Below, in pieces: positions 8,564-18,060 of a stretch of 64,000 nt of DNA (the first letter of the stretch is position 1; the number at the start of each line of letters is the position of its first letter). The notes under the pieces were generated by a model, which was not told the DNA's origin, made no database searches, and was given only the letters and a program-made list of their open reading frames with translations. This DNA comes from Vulcanimicrobiota bacterium (lineage in GTDB: Bacteria > Vulcanimicrobiota > Vulcanimicrobiia > Vulcanimicrobiales > Vulcanimicrobiaceae): contig PMSI01000003.1 in NCBI GenBank assembly GCA_003168375.1, forward strand, positions 496,001 through 560,000, in the 5' to 3' direction. Made by a program: the position numbers and the translations under genes.

Positions 8564-9613
8564 TCAGCCGGCATACGCCGCGCGCAACAGCGTCGCGACC
8601 GTCGCTTCGTCCGGTGGGACCGGGTTGTTCTTGAGTAGCGGCTGCGCCATCACGCGCGGTAGCGCGCGCTCGGGCAGGTCACTCGGCGCCCCGAGCTCCG
8701 CGAAGGTGCGCGGCAGGTCGAACGCGGCCGAGATCGTCTGGGCCTCGGCGGCGAGTTCCGGTATCGCGAACGCATGCGCGACGCCGGCAACGGCATCCGG
8801 CGCGAGGTGACCGTTCGCGCGGATAGCGTGCGGCAGAACGATCGCGTTCACGATCCCGTGCGGGATGCGGGTGAGGCCGCCGATGACGTGACAGACCGCG
8901 TGGTGGAGGCCCATCGACCGCGCGTCGAGCGCGAAGCCCGCCAAATGCGCCGCTTCGAACAGCGCGCGGTGCAGCGAACGATCGCGCTGCTGCGCGGCCT
9001 GGAGCAGCAGCGGTGGCAAGAGGCGGCCGGCGGCGATCGCCGCCGCGCCGCCGAGCGCGTGCTGCGTGCGCGCGTAGGCCGCTTCGATCGTGTGGGCCCA
9101 GGCGTTGAGGCCGATCGAGCCGAGCTCGCGCGGCGGCAGCGTCGCCAGCAGATCGGGGTCGTACACGACGATCGGCGCCGGCGAATGCAGGCGTCCGCCG
9201 GCCTTGCGGTCGCCTTCGAGAACGCCGTACCCGCGCGACATCTCCGCCCCGCCAAGCGCGCTCGGCGCCAGCGCGAGGACGACGTCACGCCCGTCCCAGA
9301 CCGCCTTCCCGAGGTCGATCGCGCTCGAGCTGCCGATCGCGACGACGCTGCGGCAGCCGTGCCCGTCGACGAACGCACCGGCGGCATCGACCGCCTCGCG
9401 TGGATTGTGGAGCTGGACGCCGGGGAAGCGATGCACGACGACGCCGCCAAAGGCCGCATCGGAGATCGCGCCGAGGGAACGTGCCGACCCGAGCAGCCCG
9501 ATCGGCCCGCCCAAGCGCAACGCCGCAAACGCCTCTTCCACCCCGCCGAAGAGGATCCGTCGCTCGGCGAGGCGCTGATCGCTGAGGTCGCCGGCGGATT
9601 GCGGACTGGTCAT
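8564..9613 (-). CDS. Maleylacetate-reductase-like iron-containing alcohol dehydrogenase
   Basis: 349-residue NAD(P)H-dependent dehydrogenase of the iron-containing ADH superfamily. The segment GLHHAVCHVIGG followed by IPHGIVNAIVLPH matches the metal-binding region of maleylacetate reductases, and AIGSSSAIDLGKAV is the nucleotide-binding glycine motif. Maleylacetate reductases act late in hydroxyquinol or chlorocatechol degradation, but no other aromatic-degradation gene is nearby. The start is set at ATG 9613, which overlaps the upstream stop by 4 bp (ATGA); the longer upstream frame is only a shadow of that gene. Substrate assignment is by family resemblance. Confidence 0.82.
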   Translation of the reverse strand: MTSPQSAGDLSDQRLAERRILFGGVEEAFAALRLGGPIGLLGSARSLGAISDAAFGGVVVHRFPGVQLHNPREAVDAAGAFVDGHGCRSVVAIGSSSAIDLGKAVWDGRDVVLALAPSALGGAEMSRGYGVLEGDRKAGGRLHSPAPIVVYDPDLLATLPPRELGSIGLNAWAHTIEAAYARTQHALGGAAAIAAGRLLPPLLLQAAQQRDRSLHRALFEAAHLAGFALDARSMGLHHAVCHVIGGLTRIPHGIVNAIVLPHAIRANGHLAPDAVAGVAHAFAIPELAAEAQTISAAFDLPRTFAELGAPSDLPERALPRVMAQPLLKNNPVPPDEATVATLLRAAYAG

Positions 9614-11376
9614 CGTTGCGCGGCTTCGGAGCCGCTGCGGACGAGCCTGCGCAGGCGTTCCGCGGCGACCGCCGCGGCGCGGTCCCACGTCCACTCGCGC
9701 CGGGCGCGCTCGGCGCCCCGCGCCGCTTTCGCCCGCGCCTCGTCGCCATGGGCGACGACGTGACGCATCGTCGCGGCAAGCGCCTCGACGTCGGGTTCGA
9801 GCCACCAGCCCGCGCCCGCGAGCGCCTCGCCGCGTACCGCGCCGCTCAGGGGAACGCGTTTGGCAGGGATGCGGTACGCGACGTCGTCGTCGAGAAACGC
9901 GTCGGCCGCGCCGCCCGCGGTGGCGATCACCGGTAACCCGCAGGCGAGCGCCTCCAACATCGGGAGCCCGAAGCCTTCGCCACGGTACGGGAACGCGAGC
10001 GCACCGCAGGTGCGGTAGAGCCGCACCACGTCCTCGTCGGTCAGCTCGTCGTCGAGCACGACGAGCTCGGGTGCGCCGGGATCGGCGGCGAATGCGCGCA
10101 GCGACGCGCCCGCGTCTTCGAGCTGGTAGAACGACCGCGTTCCGAACAGCTTGAGCACCAGCGCGACGTCGTCGTCGCGTCCGAACGCGCGCCGGTACGC
10201 GGCGAGCAGCACGTCGACGCCCTTGCGCGGCAGCGCGCCGCCGATGTAGAGAAACGTGAACGACTTGCGCGTCGGCAGCGGGTAGGGTTCGATGGCGCGG
10301 TCGGGTGAGAAGCGTTCGGGGTCGATCCCGTTGGGCACGACCGCGACGCGTTCCGGCGCGATCCCCGCGTCGAGGAACATCGCGCGGCAGTACTCTGTCG
10401 GAGTCCACACTTCGCCGGTACCGTTCGCGCGTAACCCGTCGACCCACGCGCGCGGGAGCGTGCCGTACTCCCACGGCAAGATCTGCACGATCGCGCCGGC
10501 ACCGTCGACGCGCCGAAAGTCGGCGGCACCGTTCGATTGGCGGATCAGCACGTCGCACGAGGGGACACCGCGCCGCATCCGCTCGCGGAGCGTTGCGAAG
10601 CGCGGATCGGCGGCGACCGACGGTTCGGGTGCCGGTTCGTCCGGCACGATCGACGGTGCGACATCGGGGTACGCGAGCAGGGCCCGGGCCAGCTCGCGGT
10701 TCACCACCGCCATCGAGTTGTACGCGAAGAACTCACCCTGAAACGCGACCGCGACGCGCTCGCCGCTTGCGGCCGGCGCGGCCGGCGCGCGGCCGAGGAT
10801 GTAGACGTGCTGCCAGCCGTCGGGTTCGTTCCCGGCGCCGACGATGCGCAGCCCGAGATCGGTGAGCACGACGTGCAGCGACTCCAGCGGCCACGGCCGT
10901 TTCGCCCACGGTTCGTACCAGAACGCGCCGTCTCGCACCGCGGTGTTGCGCGGGTTCAGCGTCCGCACCACCAGCAATCCGTCCGGCTCGAGCAGCGCGG
11001 CACACGCGCGCAGCGCCGCGATCCCTTCCTCGCCGTCCATCGTTTCGATCGCGAACGAAAAGTGCACGCCGGCGAAGCGCTCGCCGAGCGCCGGCAGATC
11101 GGTGCGCGCATCGGCGACGCGGGCCTCGTGCCCGCGCGCGCGCGCCTCCTCGACCATCTCCGGATCGCGGTCGACACCCAGCACGCGGGCGACACCGCGC
11201 TCGCGGAGCATGTCGAGGAACACGCCGGTCCCGCAGCCGACGTCGAGGACCGAACCGAAGCCGGCGAACACCCCCGCGTAGGCGTGATGCCACGCGCGCC
11301 GGCCGGCCTCATCGTCGGCGGCCCGGTGGAAGACGGAGAAGCGCTGGTGACCGGCGGGACGCTCGCCGAACCGCAC
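9610..11376 (-). CDS. Methyltransferase-glycosyltransferase fusion
   Basis: 588 residues with two enzyme domains. Residues about 10-200 are a class I SAM-dependent methyltransferase (motif I LDVGCGTGVFLD, acidic GVDRD). Residues about 210-588 are a GT-B glycosyltransferase with a GT4-like C-terminal half: FTFLYIGGALPRKG, then PYRGEGFGLPMLEALACG, whose Glu residues contact the nucleotide-sugar. Such fusions usually modify cell-surface polysaccharide or lipid; no acceptor can be inferred. GTG start overlaps the stop of a tiny acidic reading frame (TAGTG), and the 3' end overlaps the dehydrogenase start, so the three form one transcription unit. Confidence 0.85.
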   Translation of the reverse strand: MRFGERPAGHQRFSVFHRAADDEAGRRAWHHAYAGVFAGFGSVLDVGCGTGVFLDMLRERGVARVLGVDRDPEMVEEARARGHEARVADARTDLPALGERFAGVHFSFAIETMDGEEGIAALRACAALLEPDGLLVVRTLNPRNTAVRDGAFWYEPWAKRPWPLESLHVVLTDLGLRIVGAGNEPDGWQHVYILGRAPAAPAASGERVAVAFQGEFFAYNSMAVVNRELARALLAYPDVAPSIVPDEPAPEPSVAADPRFATLRERMRRGVPSCDVLIRQSNGAADFRRVDGAGAIVQILPWEYGTLPRAWVDGLRANGTGEVWTPTEYCRAMFLDAGIAPERVAVVPNGIDPERFSPDRAIEPYPLPTRKSFTFLYIGGALPRKGVDVLLAAYRRAFGRDDDVALVLKLFGTRSFYQLEDAGASLRAFAADPGAPELVVLDDELTDEDVVRLYRTCGALAFPYRGEGFGLPMLEALACGLPVIATAGGAADAFLDDDVAYRIPAKRVPLSGAVRGEALAGAGWWLEPDVEALAATMRHVVAHGDEARAKAARGAERARREWTWDRAAAVAAERLRRLVRSGSEAAQR

Positions 11377-11537
11377 TACACGTCGTCGACCGCGGGGTTC
11401 TCACTCGGCGGCGTGCCGACGTCCTCCACGGACGAGAACTCCTGGTCGTCGGTGCCGGCGTCCTCGATGCCGCTGTTCAGAACCCGGCTGCGGTCCTGGT
11501 CGCGCCGGCCCTCGTCGTCGATCGCTTCGCGTTCCAT
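11376..11537 (-). CDS. Possible tiny acidic protein
   Basis: A 53-residue reading frame beginning MEREAIDDEG and ending ENPAVDDV, rich in Asp, Glu and Ser, likely disordered. Its TAG stop overlaps the GTG start of the methyltransferase-glycosyltransferase gene by one base, an arrangement typical of translational coupling; it fills a gap that would otherwise hold only the divergent promoters. No good Shine-Dalgarno is visible and I recognise no family, so it may not be real. Confidence 0.4.
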   Translation of the reverse strand: MEREAIDDEGRRDQDRSRVLNSGIEDAGTDDQEFSSVEDVGTPPSENPAVDDV

Positions 11538-11607
11538 ATCCGGTGAGTTACCCGTCCCGTCCGGCGCCCATGTAGGCACCGCCTTCGCGGCGGCGAACGC
11601 CGCGCGA

Positions 11608-12501
11608 ATGACCTGCCCGACCTGCCAGAACCCGATCCCCGACACCGCGCGCTTCTGCCCGGGCTGCGGGGCTCCCGCGCCGCAAGCGATCGGCGTCGGA
11701 ACGTACACCGAACCCGTCGCCGAGAGCGCGAACCCGAAGGAGCCGATCACGGTCGGCGACTCGACGATGCGCATCGAGGGGGAGCTGGTCCCGGTCGTCG
11801 ATGTCGAGCTCGGCTCGAGCACGTCGATCTACTTCGAGCACCACATCCTGCTCTGGAAGCAGCCGAACGTGCGGCTCGGTTTCATGGGTCTGAAGAACGC
11901 CGGGAAGCGATTCTTCGCCGGCTTGCAGATCTTCATCTCGACGGCGCAAGGACCGGGCAACATCGCGATGTCGCGCGAGGCGCCCGGTCAGATCGTCGCG
12001 CTCAAGATGCAGCCCGGCCAAGTCGTCGACGTGCGCGAGCACCAGTTCTTGCTCGCGACGCAGGCGGTGAACTACGACTTCTACTGGCAAACGGGTCTCG
12101 CCAACGTCTTCTTCTCGCGCAGCGGCCTGTTCATCGACCGCTTCACCGCGACGCAAGAAGAGGGTCTTCTCCTGCTGCACGGCTACGGCAACGTGTTCGA
12201 GAAGCAGCTCGGGCCCGGCGAGCAGCTCGACGTCGAACCCGGTGCGTGGCTCTGGAAAGACGCCTCGGTGCAGATGGACACCGTGACGGTGCTGCAGTCC
12301 GGCGGCGGCGGCGGCCTCATGGCGGCGCTCGGTGCGTTCGTCGGCGGCGCGTCGCTGCTGATGAACCGTTTCACCGGCCCGGGCCGACTCGGTCTGCAGT
12401 CGATGACGTATCACCCGCCTGCCGCCGAAGGCGCGCAACAGGCGGGCGGCACGAGCAACGTCGGCGGCGTGCTCGGCAGTCTGTTCAACCCGCGCCAGTA
12501 G
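11608..12501 (+). CDS. Zinc-ribbon AIM24-family protein
   Basis: 297 residues. An N-terminal zinc ribbon (CPTCQNPIPDTARFCPGCG) is followed by an AIM24/TerD-like beta-sandwich with repeated Gly-rich strands: MSREAPGQIVALKMQPGQ, VVDVREHQFLLAT, then GEQLDVEPGAWLW. AIM24 proteins are widespread and poorly understood; some are linked to stress or membrane function. The start is taken at ATG 11608 because the zinc ribbon begins there; the frame stays open far upstream across the antisense gene. The 3' end overlaps the convergent neighbour by 17 bp. Confidence 0.85.
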   Translation: MTCPTCQNPIPDTARFCPGCGAPAPQAIGVGTYTEPVAESANPKEPITVGDSTMRIEGELVPVVDVELGSSTSIYFEHHILLWKQPNVRLGFMGLKNAGKRFFAGLQIFISTAQGPGNIAMSREAPGQIVALKMQPGQVVDVREHQFLLATQAVNYDFYWQTGLANVFFSRSGLFIDRFTATQEEGLLLLHGYGNVFEKQLGPGEQLDVEPGAWLWKDASVQMDTVTVLQSGGGGGLMAALGAFVGGASLLMNRFTGPGRLGLQSMTYHPPAAEGAQQAGGTSNVGGVLGSLFNPRQ

Positions 12502-13633
12502 GCTTAGCGGACGGTTTTGCCTTCGGCTTCGCCGCGGGAGGCGGTTTGGAAGCCGGCCTTTCTCGCGGACTCGGCGTCGCACAATCCCGCGCCGGCGACG
12601 CGCTCCTTCCCAGACGCGCGAGACCGCGAACGTACGATTCCGGCGATGGCGCTATGGCGCCGTACTCACCGTCGGGTGTGTACGGAAAGCAATCTTCGAG
12701 ATAGCGCAGGAGTTCCGGACTGATCTGCGCGGCCTGCCACCAATCCGACGTCGCCCAATCGGATTGCGCGAACTTTGTGATCGCGGAGAGATCCGCCCGC
12801 GAAAACTCGACGCGGCTCGGGACGAAGCCGGTGAGATCGGCACCACTGAGGTGAACATCCGAGAAATCGCACTCGCCAACTTGCACCTGGCTCAAGTCCA
12901 CGGTCGCACCGTTCGGAGGCGGCTTGCGAAGCACGGTAGCGAGTTGGCCGCACAGGTACGCGACAGCGTCACGACGGCTGTCGTACTCTCGCCGCTCGGT
13001 TGTCGTCAGGGGATCCACGCCGTTGGGGCTACGGAGAATGCGGTCCGCCAATGGGTTCATGATCGCACTGAGAGAGCGGTCGAGTGCGACGATCTGAGGT
13101 ACGCTTTCCCACGACAGCGGTTGAAATGTCGATCCGAAAACGTCGCGAAACATCTCGACATCTTCGTGCTGCAACATAAGGTTGACGGCGACCGCACGCG
13201 CATCGTCGCGATAGCGATCCGATCTCAGGAACGCCTTCAACAAGATCGACGCCGTGAGCTTGTCGCAGGTAGCGGCGGCGTGGATCGCCGTCGACCACCG
13301 TGCGTCCTCCGCGGTTTCGCGTCGAGCCGCTTCGCCATTGAAGTATTGCACCACCGCCCCACCGAGCACGAGAATCGAAATCAGCGGGTAATCCACGACC
13401 GCGATCGTCTTCCAGAGTTCGGTCTGGCGATTGCTCGGCGCCGCAATCATCTCGGCTTGAAGTTTTTCGCGCTCTAGTTGGAGCTTCGAACTCTCGGCGG
13501 CATCCTTGTCGATCTCCGCAGCCGCCTTCAAGAGTTCCGCGGCCCGCGCCGAGGCGTCAGGGTCCTTCCCGTCGCCGATGAGCGAGAGCGCGACGGCTCT
13601 GAGTTCGTCTGCAGGTCCCATCGAATCGCGCAC
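12485..13633 (-). CDS. Membrane-anchored protein with short pentapeptide-repeat tract
   Basis: 382 residues (378 if the ATG at 13621 is used instead of GTG 13633). A charged helical N-terminal part (about 25-65) precedes one transmembrane helix near 78-95 (YPLISILVLGGAVVQYF). A helical domain follows. Near residues 245-285 a short run resembling pentapeptide repeats can be seen (VGECDFSDVHLSGADLTGF). The C terminus is a Pro/Lys/Ala-rich tail. I know no function. It lies convergent to the AIM24 gene and its GC is slightly lower than its neighbours. Confidence 0.65.
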   Translation of the reverse strand: MRDSMGPADELRAVALSLIGDGKDPDASARAAELLKAAAEIDKDAAESSKLQLEREKLQAEMIAAPSNRQTELWKTIAVVDYPLISILVLGGAVVQYFNGEAARRETAEDARWSTAIHAAATCDKLTASILLKAFLRSDRYRDDARAVAVNLMLQHEDVEMFRDVFGSTFQPLSWESVPQIVALDRSLSAIMNPLADRILRSPNGVDPLTTTERREYDSRRDAVAYLCGQLATVLRKPPPNGATVDLSQVQVGECDFSDVHLSGADLTGFVPSRVEFSRADLSAITKFAQSDWATSDWWQAAQISPELLRYLEDCFPYTPDGEYGAIAPSPESYVRGLARLGRSASPARDCATPSPRERPASKPPPAAKPKAKPSAKPTGAG

Positions 13634-13710
13634 CCCCGCAGGGCGGCATGGGGCCCCGCAACGGTGACTACCGCAAACGCTGCCCGATCTCTTTCAGGGG
13701 CGAAGCAAGC

Positions 13711-14130
13711 TCAGCTCACGTAGGAGACGTTGACGCTGAAGCCGCCGGCTTCGGCTTGGCGCAGGACGCCCAGGACCGATTCGATCTCGGTGTCGATCGC
13801 GATCATGTCGCCGGCGCTGATGCCGACCGGGCCCGCGTTCTTCCAGAGCAGACGGCGGGCGGTCTGAAACGCGGCGCGCAAGCGTTGCGGCGTCGCTTCG
13901 AGGACCGGCCAGTCCTCGTACGACATCGCCGGGACGATGCGCCAGCCGTCGCCGGAGCACTCTTCCTCGTCGGCGTAGGCGTGCGGGACGTTGGCAAGGA
14001 CGTCGAGCTGCGCACGATCGGACGCGCTGGCATGCAGCGGCGCTTCCGCGAGGCGCAAGACGTAGCGGTAGAACGCGGGGTTCGCGACCGTGAAGATGCC
14101 GGCGGGCGAACCGACGCTGACGCTAACCAT
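13711..14130 (-). CDS. Uncharacterised protein, last gene of the threonine operon
   Basis: 139 residues, soluble, no recognised domain. It contains a Trp/Cys-bearing acidic patch (ADEEECSGDGWRIVP) and a helical C-terminal half. Its ATG overlaps the thrB stop by 8 bp, so it is translated with thrB. A role tied to the threonine/branched-chain pathway is only suggested by position. Confidence 0.65.
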   Translation of the reverse strand: MVSVSVGSPAGIFTVANPAFYRYVLRLAEAPLHASASDRAQLDVLANVPHAYADEEECSGDGWRIVPAMSYEDWPVLEATPQRLRAAFQTARRLLWKNAGPVGISAGDMIAIDTEIESVLGVLRQAEAGGFSVNVSYVS

Positions 14131-15064
14131 TACCGCCCACGTTCCCTGGTTTGGGTGCTTGCCCTCCAGCTTGCTCGCTAAGGGTTACCGTGAGCCCGGT
14201 ACGAGCGAGCGCCGGGGTGAGGACGGTGCTGCGGACTCCGTGGCGCGCGAAGATCGCCCCGATCAGGCTCCCGACGCGCTCGGGCTGCTCGCGGACCAGC
14301 GCCAAAACCGAGGGCCCGGCCCCCGAGAGCGCGACGCCGACGAGGGCCTGGTCCTCGAGCGCGAGGATCTCCTCGAGGCCCGGGATCAGCGCCGCGCGGT
14401 ACGGTTGGTGGAGCCGATCCCGCATCGCCACCCGGAGCAGGTCGAGCCGGCCGGCGGCGAGCGCCGCGCCGAGGAGCGCCGCGCGCTGCAAGTTGTACAC
14501 GACGTCGGGGAGCGCATACGCCTCGGGCATCAGCGCGCGTGCCTGCACGGTCGGCAGGGCGAGCTCCGGGACGACGACGACCGCCGCGACGTCGGGCGGG
14601 GGAAAGCGGGCTGAGGTCAGACCGTCCGCGCCGTGCGCGGCGACGACCGCCCCGCCGTACCACGCTGCGAGCGCGTTGTCGGGATGTCCCTCGAGCTCCG
14701 CGACGGCGCACGCCAAGGTCTCGTCCTCGGGCGGATGCGCGAGCAGCCGCGCGCCGATCGCAACGCCGAGCACGTACGCCGCGGCACTGCTGCCGAGTCC
14801 GCTCCCGAGCGGGATCGCGTTCTCCAACTCGACGGCGAGCGGCGGCGCCGCCGGCGCGATACGCGCGATCCCCGCCTCGACGCAGCCGCGCAATCCGTCG
14901 TGCGTCGGCGCGTGCGGTCCGCGATACGTCCAGGCCGGCGCCGTGCCGGCCGTCAACACGCGCACGCGCGCGGTCATGCGGAGTTCGAGCGCGAGCGCGA
15001 CGGCGTCGAAGCCCGCACCCAGATTCGCACTCGACGCGGGCGCCGAGACGGTGAACGACGTCAC
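14123..15064 (-). CDS. thrB: Homoserine kinase
   Basis: GHMP-family kinase phosphorylating homoserine to O-phosphohomoserine, the substrate of the threonine synthase encoded just upstream. 313 residues. The N-terminal SAPASSANLGAGFDAV and the phosphate-binding loop PLGSGLGSSAAAYVLG are diagnostic, and the C-terminal GVALSGAGPSVLAL is the third GHMP motif. The GTG at 15064 overlaps the thrC TGA (GTGA), showing coupling; the frame open further upstream is a shadow of thrC. Confidence 0.93.
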   Translation of the reverse strand: MTSFTVSAPASSANLGAGFDAVALALELRMTARVRVLTAGTAPAWTYRGPHAPTHDGLRGCVEAGIARIAPAAPPLAVELENAIPLGSGLGSSAAAYVLGVAIGARLLAHPPEDETLACAVAELEGHPDNALAAWYGGAVVAAHGADGLTSARFPPPDVAAVVVVPELALPTVQARALMPEAYALPDVVYNLQRAALLGAALAAGRLDLLRVAMRDRLHQPYRAALIPGLEEILALEDQALVGVALSGAGPSVLALVREQPERVGSLIGAIFARHGVRSTVLTPALARTGLTVTLSEQAGGQAPKPGNVGGNG

Positions 15065-16314
15065 GCGCGGGCGAGCAGCAGCAGGTTCAAATAGTCGGCG
15101 AGCTCGACGCCGCGCACGATGGCGTTCGCTTGCGGCGCACCGGAGGCGTGATAGCGCGCGGCGTATGCGGTGTCTTTGAGCACGTGTCCGGTCAGCACGC
15201 AGACGACATCGGCGTCGCGCGCAATGCTGCCGTCGGCGACCAATCGCCGCAGCCCAGCCAGCGAGGCGGCCGAAGCCGGCTCGCAGCCCACGCCGTCGCG
15301 ACCGATCGTTGCGCGCGCTTCGGCGATCTCGTCGTCGCCGACGTCGAGCACCGTCCCGGCGGACGCGCGCACTTCCGCCCGAGCCTTCTTCCACGACGCC
15401 GGCGCACCGATCCGGATCGCGGTCGCGTCGGTCTCCGCTTTGACGGGGACCAGATCGCGATGCTCGCGCCAGGCCTGCGCGAACGGCGCCGCACCCGACG
15501 CCTGCACGACCGCTAGGCGCGGTATGCGCTGCGTCAAACCGATCGCGTGCGCCTCGCGAAATCCTTTGCCGAACGCGCTGGCGTTGCCGAGGTTTCCGCC
15601 CGGCATCACGACCCAGTCGGGCGCGCGCCAGCCGCGCTGCTCCAGCAGCACGAGCGCGGCGGTCTTTTGGCCTTCGATACGGTACGGGTTGACGCTGTTG
15701 ACGACGGCGACGGTGGCGGGATTGAGTGCGCGCACCGCGCGCAGCGCGTCGTCGAAGTCGCCCTCGACCGCCACGACGTGCGCACCGTAGTCGAGCGTCT
15801 GCGCGACCTTCGCCGCGCTGATCCCGTCGACCGGCGCGATGACGACCGCGCTGATCCCCGCCCGCGCGGCGTACGCCGCCATCGACGCGGCGGTGTTCCC
15901 GGTGCTGGCGCAGACGGCGACCCGCGCGCCGCGTTCGCGCGCGCGAGAGACGGCGACGGTCATTCCGGCGTCCTTGAACGACGCCGTCGGGTTCATCCCC
16001 AGGTGCAGGTACGCGAGGCGCTCGACGCCGGCGTGCGCCGCGCCGCGCGGTCCGTCGATCAGCGGCACGTCGCCTTCGCGCAGCGTCGTGATCGCGTTCT
16101 CGTCGATCGGCGGGAGCAGCTCGCGAAAACGCCACACGCCGCTCCGGTCGCGCGGATCGATCGAGGCGCGGCGGAGCCGCGCGTTTGCCTCGATCGCGTA
16201 TGCGTCGTAGCGAGCCGGGTCGAGCTCGAACGCGAGCAGCTCGCCGCACGCGGCGCACGCCAGGGCGTCGGGATCGGCGGGAACCGCGTCACACGCGCTG
16301 CAGCGCAGCCTCAT
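15061..16314 (-). CDS. thrC: Threonine synthase
   Basis: PLP enzyme converting O-phosphohomoserine to threonine; 417 residues. An N-terminal rubredoxin-like zinc motif has Cys5, Cys8, Cys20 and Cys23, as in many threonine synthases. The PLP lysine is Lys114 in [11 protein letters not shown], the phosphate-binding loop is [10 protein letters not shown], and the later [14 protein letters not shown] motif is conserved. It overlaps ilvD by 4 bp upstream and thrB by 4 bp downstream. Confidence 0.94.
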   Translation of the reverse strand: MRLRCSACDAVPADPDALACAACGELLAFELDPARYDAYAIEANARLRRASIDPRDRSGVWRFRELLPPIDENAITTLREGDVPLIDGPRGAAHAGVERLAYLHLGMNPTASFKDAGMTVAVSRARERGARVAVCASTGNTAASMAAYAARAGISAVVIAPVDGISAAKVAQTLDYGAHVVAVEGDFDDALRAVRALNPATVAVVNSVNPYRIEGQKTAALVLLEQRGWRAPDWVVMPGGNLGNASAFGKGFREAHAIGLTQRIPRLAVVQASGAAPFAQAWREHRDLVPVKAETDATAIRIGAPASWKKARAEVRASAGTVLDVGDDEIAEARATIGRDGVGCEPASAASLAGLRRLVADGSIARDADVVCVLTGHVLKDTAYAARYHASGAPQANAIVRGVELADYLNLLLLARA

Positions 16315-17999
16315 CCGACGCGCGTGACCGCGCCTTCCGACGCGGACGAGACCAGCGCGGCGTACTTGGCGAACACGCCGGTCGTGTAGTGCGGCGCCGG
16401 CGCGCGCCAGGTGCGCAGCCGTGCCGCGATCTCGTCGGCGGAGACCGCCAGCTCGAGCCGGCCGGCGTCGATGTCGATCGTGATCGTGTCGCCGTCGCGC
16501 ACCGCCGCGATCGGGCCGCCGACCGCCGCCTCCGGCGCGACGTGGCCGATCATCAGCCCGCGAGTAGCGCCGCTGAACCGCCCGTCGGTGACGAGCGAAA
16601 CGCTGTCGCCGAGCCCTTGCCCCACGATCGCGGCGGTCACGCCGAGCATCTCCCGCATCCCCGGTCCGCCCTTCGGACCTTCGTAGCGGATCACGACGAT
16701 GTCGCCGGCGACGATCTCACGCGCGTCGATCGCGTGCATCGCGTCCTCCTCGCGTTCGAACACGCGCGCACGGCCGGTGCGCGTCATGGGCTCGTGGCCC
16801 GCGACCTTCACCACCGCGCCGTCGGGTGCGAGGTTGCCGCGCAGGATGCGCAGCCCGCCCTTCTTCTTGAACGGGCGCTCCGCCGTCGCGACCACGAGCT
16901 GGCCGGGCGTCTCGGCGACGCTCGCGACTTCGTCGCGCAACGACCGTCCGCTCACCGTGAGGGTGTCGCCGTCGACCAGACCGCCGTCGACCATGCGCTT
17001 CGCGATCAGCTGGATCCCGCCGGCTTTGTCGACGTCGAGCGCCACGTACTTGCCGCCCGGACGAAGGTCGGCGACGATCGGCGTGCGTTCGGAGATCCGT
17101 TCGAAATCCTCGAGCGAGAGCGGCACGCCGGCTTCGCGCGCCATCGCCATCAAGTGGAGCACGCTGTTCGTCGAGCCGCCGGTTCCGGTTGCGGCGGCGA
17201 TCGCGTTTTCGAACGCGGCGCGGGTCGCGATCGTGCGCGGCGTCAGGCCGCTGCGCAACAGCTCCATCACCATCGTGCCCGCCCGGTATCCCTCGCGTTC
17301 CTTGCGCGGATCGGTCGCGCCGGGGCTCGCGCTGCCGACCGGCGAGAGGCCGAGAAACTCGAACACCGTCGCCATCGTGTTCGCGGTGAACTGACCGCCG
17401 CACGCGCCGGCGCCGGGACAGGCGGCGTACTCGATCGCCTTGAGCTCCGCATCGTCGATTTTCCCGGCGGCGTGTTCTCCGATCGCTTCGAACACGTCGC
17501 CGATGGTGAGATCCCGGCCCTTGTACCGTCCGGGCGCGATCGAACCGCCGTACAGGACGAGCCCCGGTATGTCGAGCCGCAGCAGCGCCATCCCGGCGGC
17601 GGGGATCGTCTTGTCGCAAGCGACGAGCGCGACGATCGCGTCGAACCCGTAGCCGCGCGCGACGAGCTCGATCGAGTCGGCGATCACCTCCCGCGAGACG
17701 AGCGAGGCCTTCATCCCCTCCGTGCCCATCGTGATCCCGTCGGAGATGGCGATCGTGTTGAACTCCATCGGCGTTCCGCCCGCCGCCCGAACGCCGGCCT
17801 TGACGTGATCCGCCAGCGCGCGCAGGCCGAAGTTGCACGGCATCGCGTCGGTCCACGTGTTCGCGATCAACACCAGCGGCTTCGAAAGGTCCTCGTCGTT
17901 GAAACCGACGGCATGATAGAACGAGCGTGCGGCGGCGCGGTCACGGCCGTCGACGACGACGGAACTGCGTGCGCGCGTGGGATCGGCCGGAGCGGGCAT
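16311..17999 (-). CDS. ilvD: Dihydroxy-acid dehydratase
   Basis: Iron-sulfur dehydratase of valine, leucine and isoleucine synthesis, 562 residues. The three cluster cysteines are visible: Cys55 ([10 protein letters not shown]), Cys128 (VACDKTIPA) and Cys200 ([16 protein letters not shown]). [12 protein letters not shown] and the C-terminal GRFSGATRG are further hallmarks. It heads a minus-strand operon ilvD-thrC-thrB-unknown, joined by 4-8 bp overlaps. Threonine is the precursor of isoleucine, so the pairing makes metabolic sense. The intergenic space to divergent glcF is only about 60 bp and contains a repeat. Confidence 0.95.
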   Translation of the reverse strand: MPAPADPTRARSSVVVDGRDRAAARSFYHAVGFNDEDLSKPLVLIANTWTDAMPCNFGLRALADHVKAGVRAAGGTPMEFNTIAISDGITMGTEGMKASLVSREVIADSIELVARGYGFDAIVALVACDKTIPAAGMALLRLDIPGLVLYGGSIAPGRYKGRDLTIGDVFEAIGEHAAGKIDDAELKAIEYAACPGAGACGGQFTANTMATVFEFLGLSPVGSASPGATDPRKEREGYRAGTMVMELLRSGLTPRTIATRAAFENAIAAATGTGGSTNSVLHLMAMAREAGVPLSLEDFERISERTPIVADLRPGGKYVALDVDKAGGIQLIAKRMVDGGLVDGDTLTVSGRSLRDEVASVAETPGQLVVATAERPFKKKGGLRILRGNLAPDGAVVKVAGHEPMTRTGRARVFEREEDAMHAIDAREIVAGDIVVIRYEGPKGGPGMREMLGVTAAIVGQGLGDSVSLVTDGRFSGATRGLMIGHVAPEAAVGGPIAAVRDGDTITIDIDAGRLELAVSADEIAARLRTWRAPAPHYTTGVFAKYAALVSSASEGAVTRVG

Positions 18000-18037
18000 G
18001 GCCTCCGCTTCGCGCTCGCGAACCCCGTGTCATCGTG

Positions 18038-18060
18038 CCCTTCGACAAGCTCAGGATGAC
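18038..18060 (+). repeat. Dispersed 23-bp repeat, copy 2
   Basis: CCCTTCGACAAGCTCAGGAT followed by GAC, ending directly at the glcF start codon. Identical core to copies at 393 and 54485. It occupies a third of the ilvD-glcF divergent intergenic region. Confidence 0.85.

Noticed and set aside
9614-10558. Minus-strand extension of the dehydrogenase frame
   Set aside because: Arg-rich translation without domain character, lying under the glycosyltransferase domain; GC-rich third positions keep it open.
10537-11607. Upstream part of the plus-strand frame leading into the AIM24 gene
   Set aside because: Antisense to the methyltransferase-glycosyltransferase gene; the protein-like sequence starts at the zinc ribbon at 11608.
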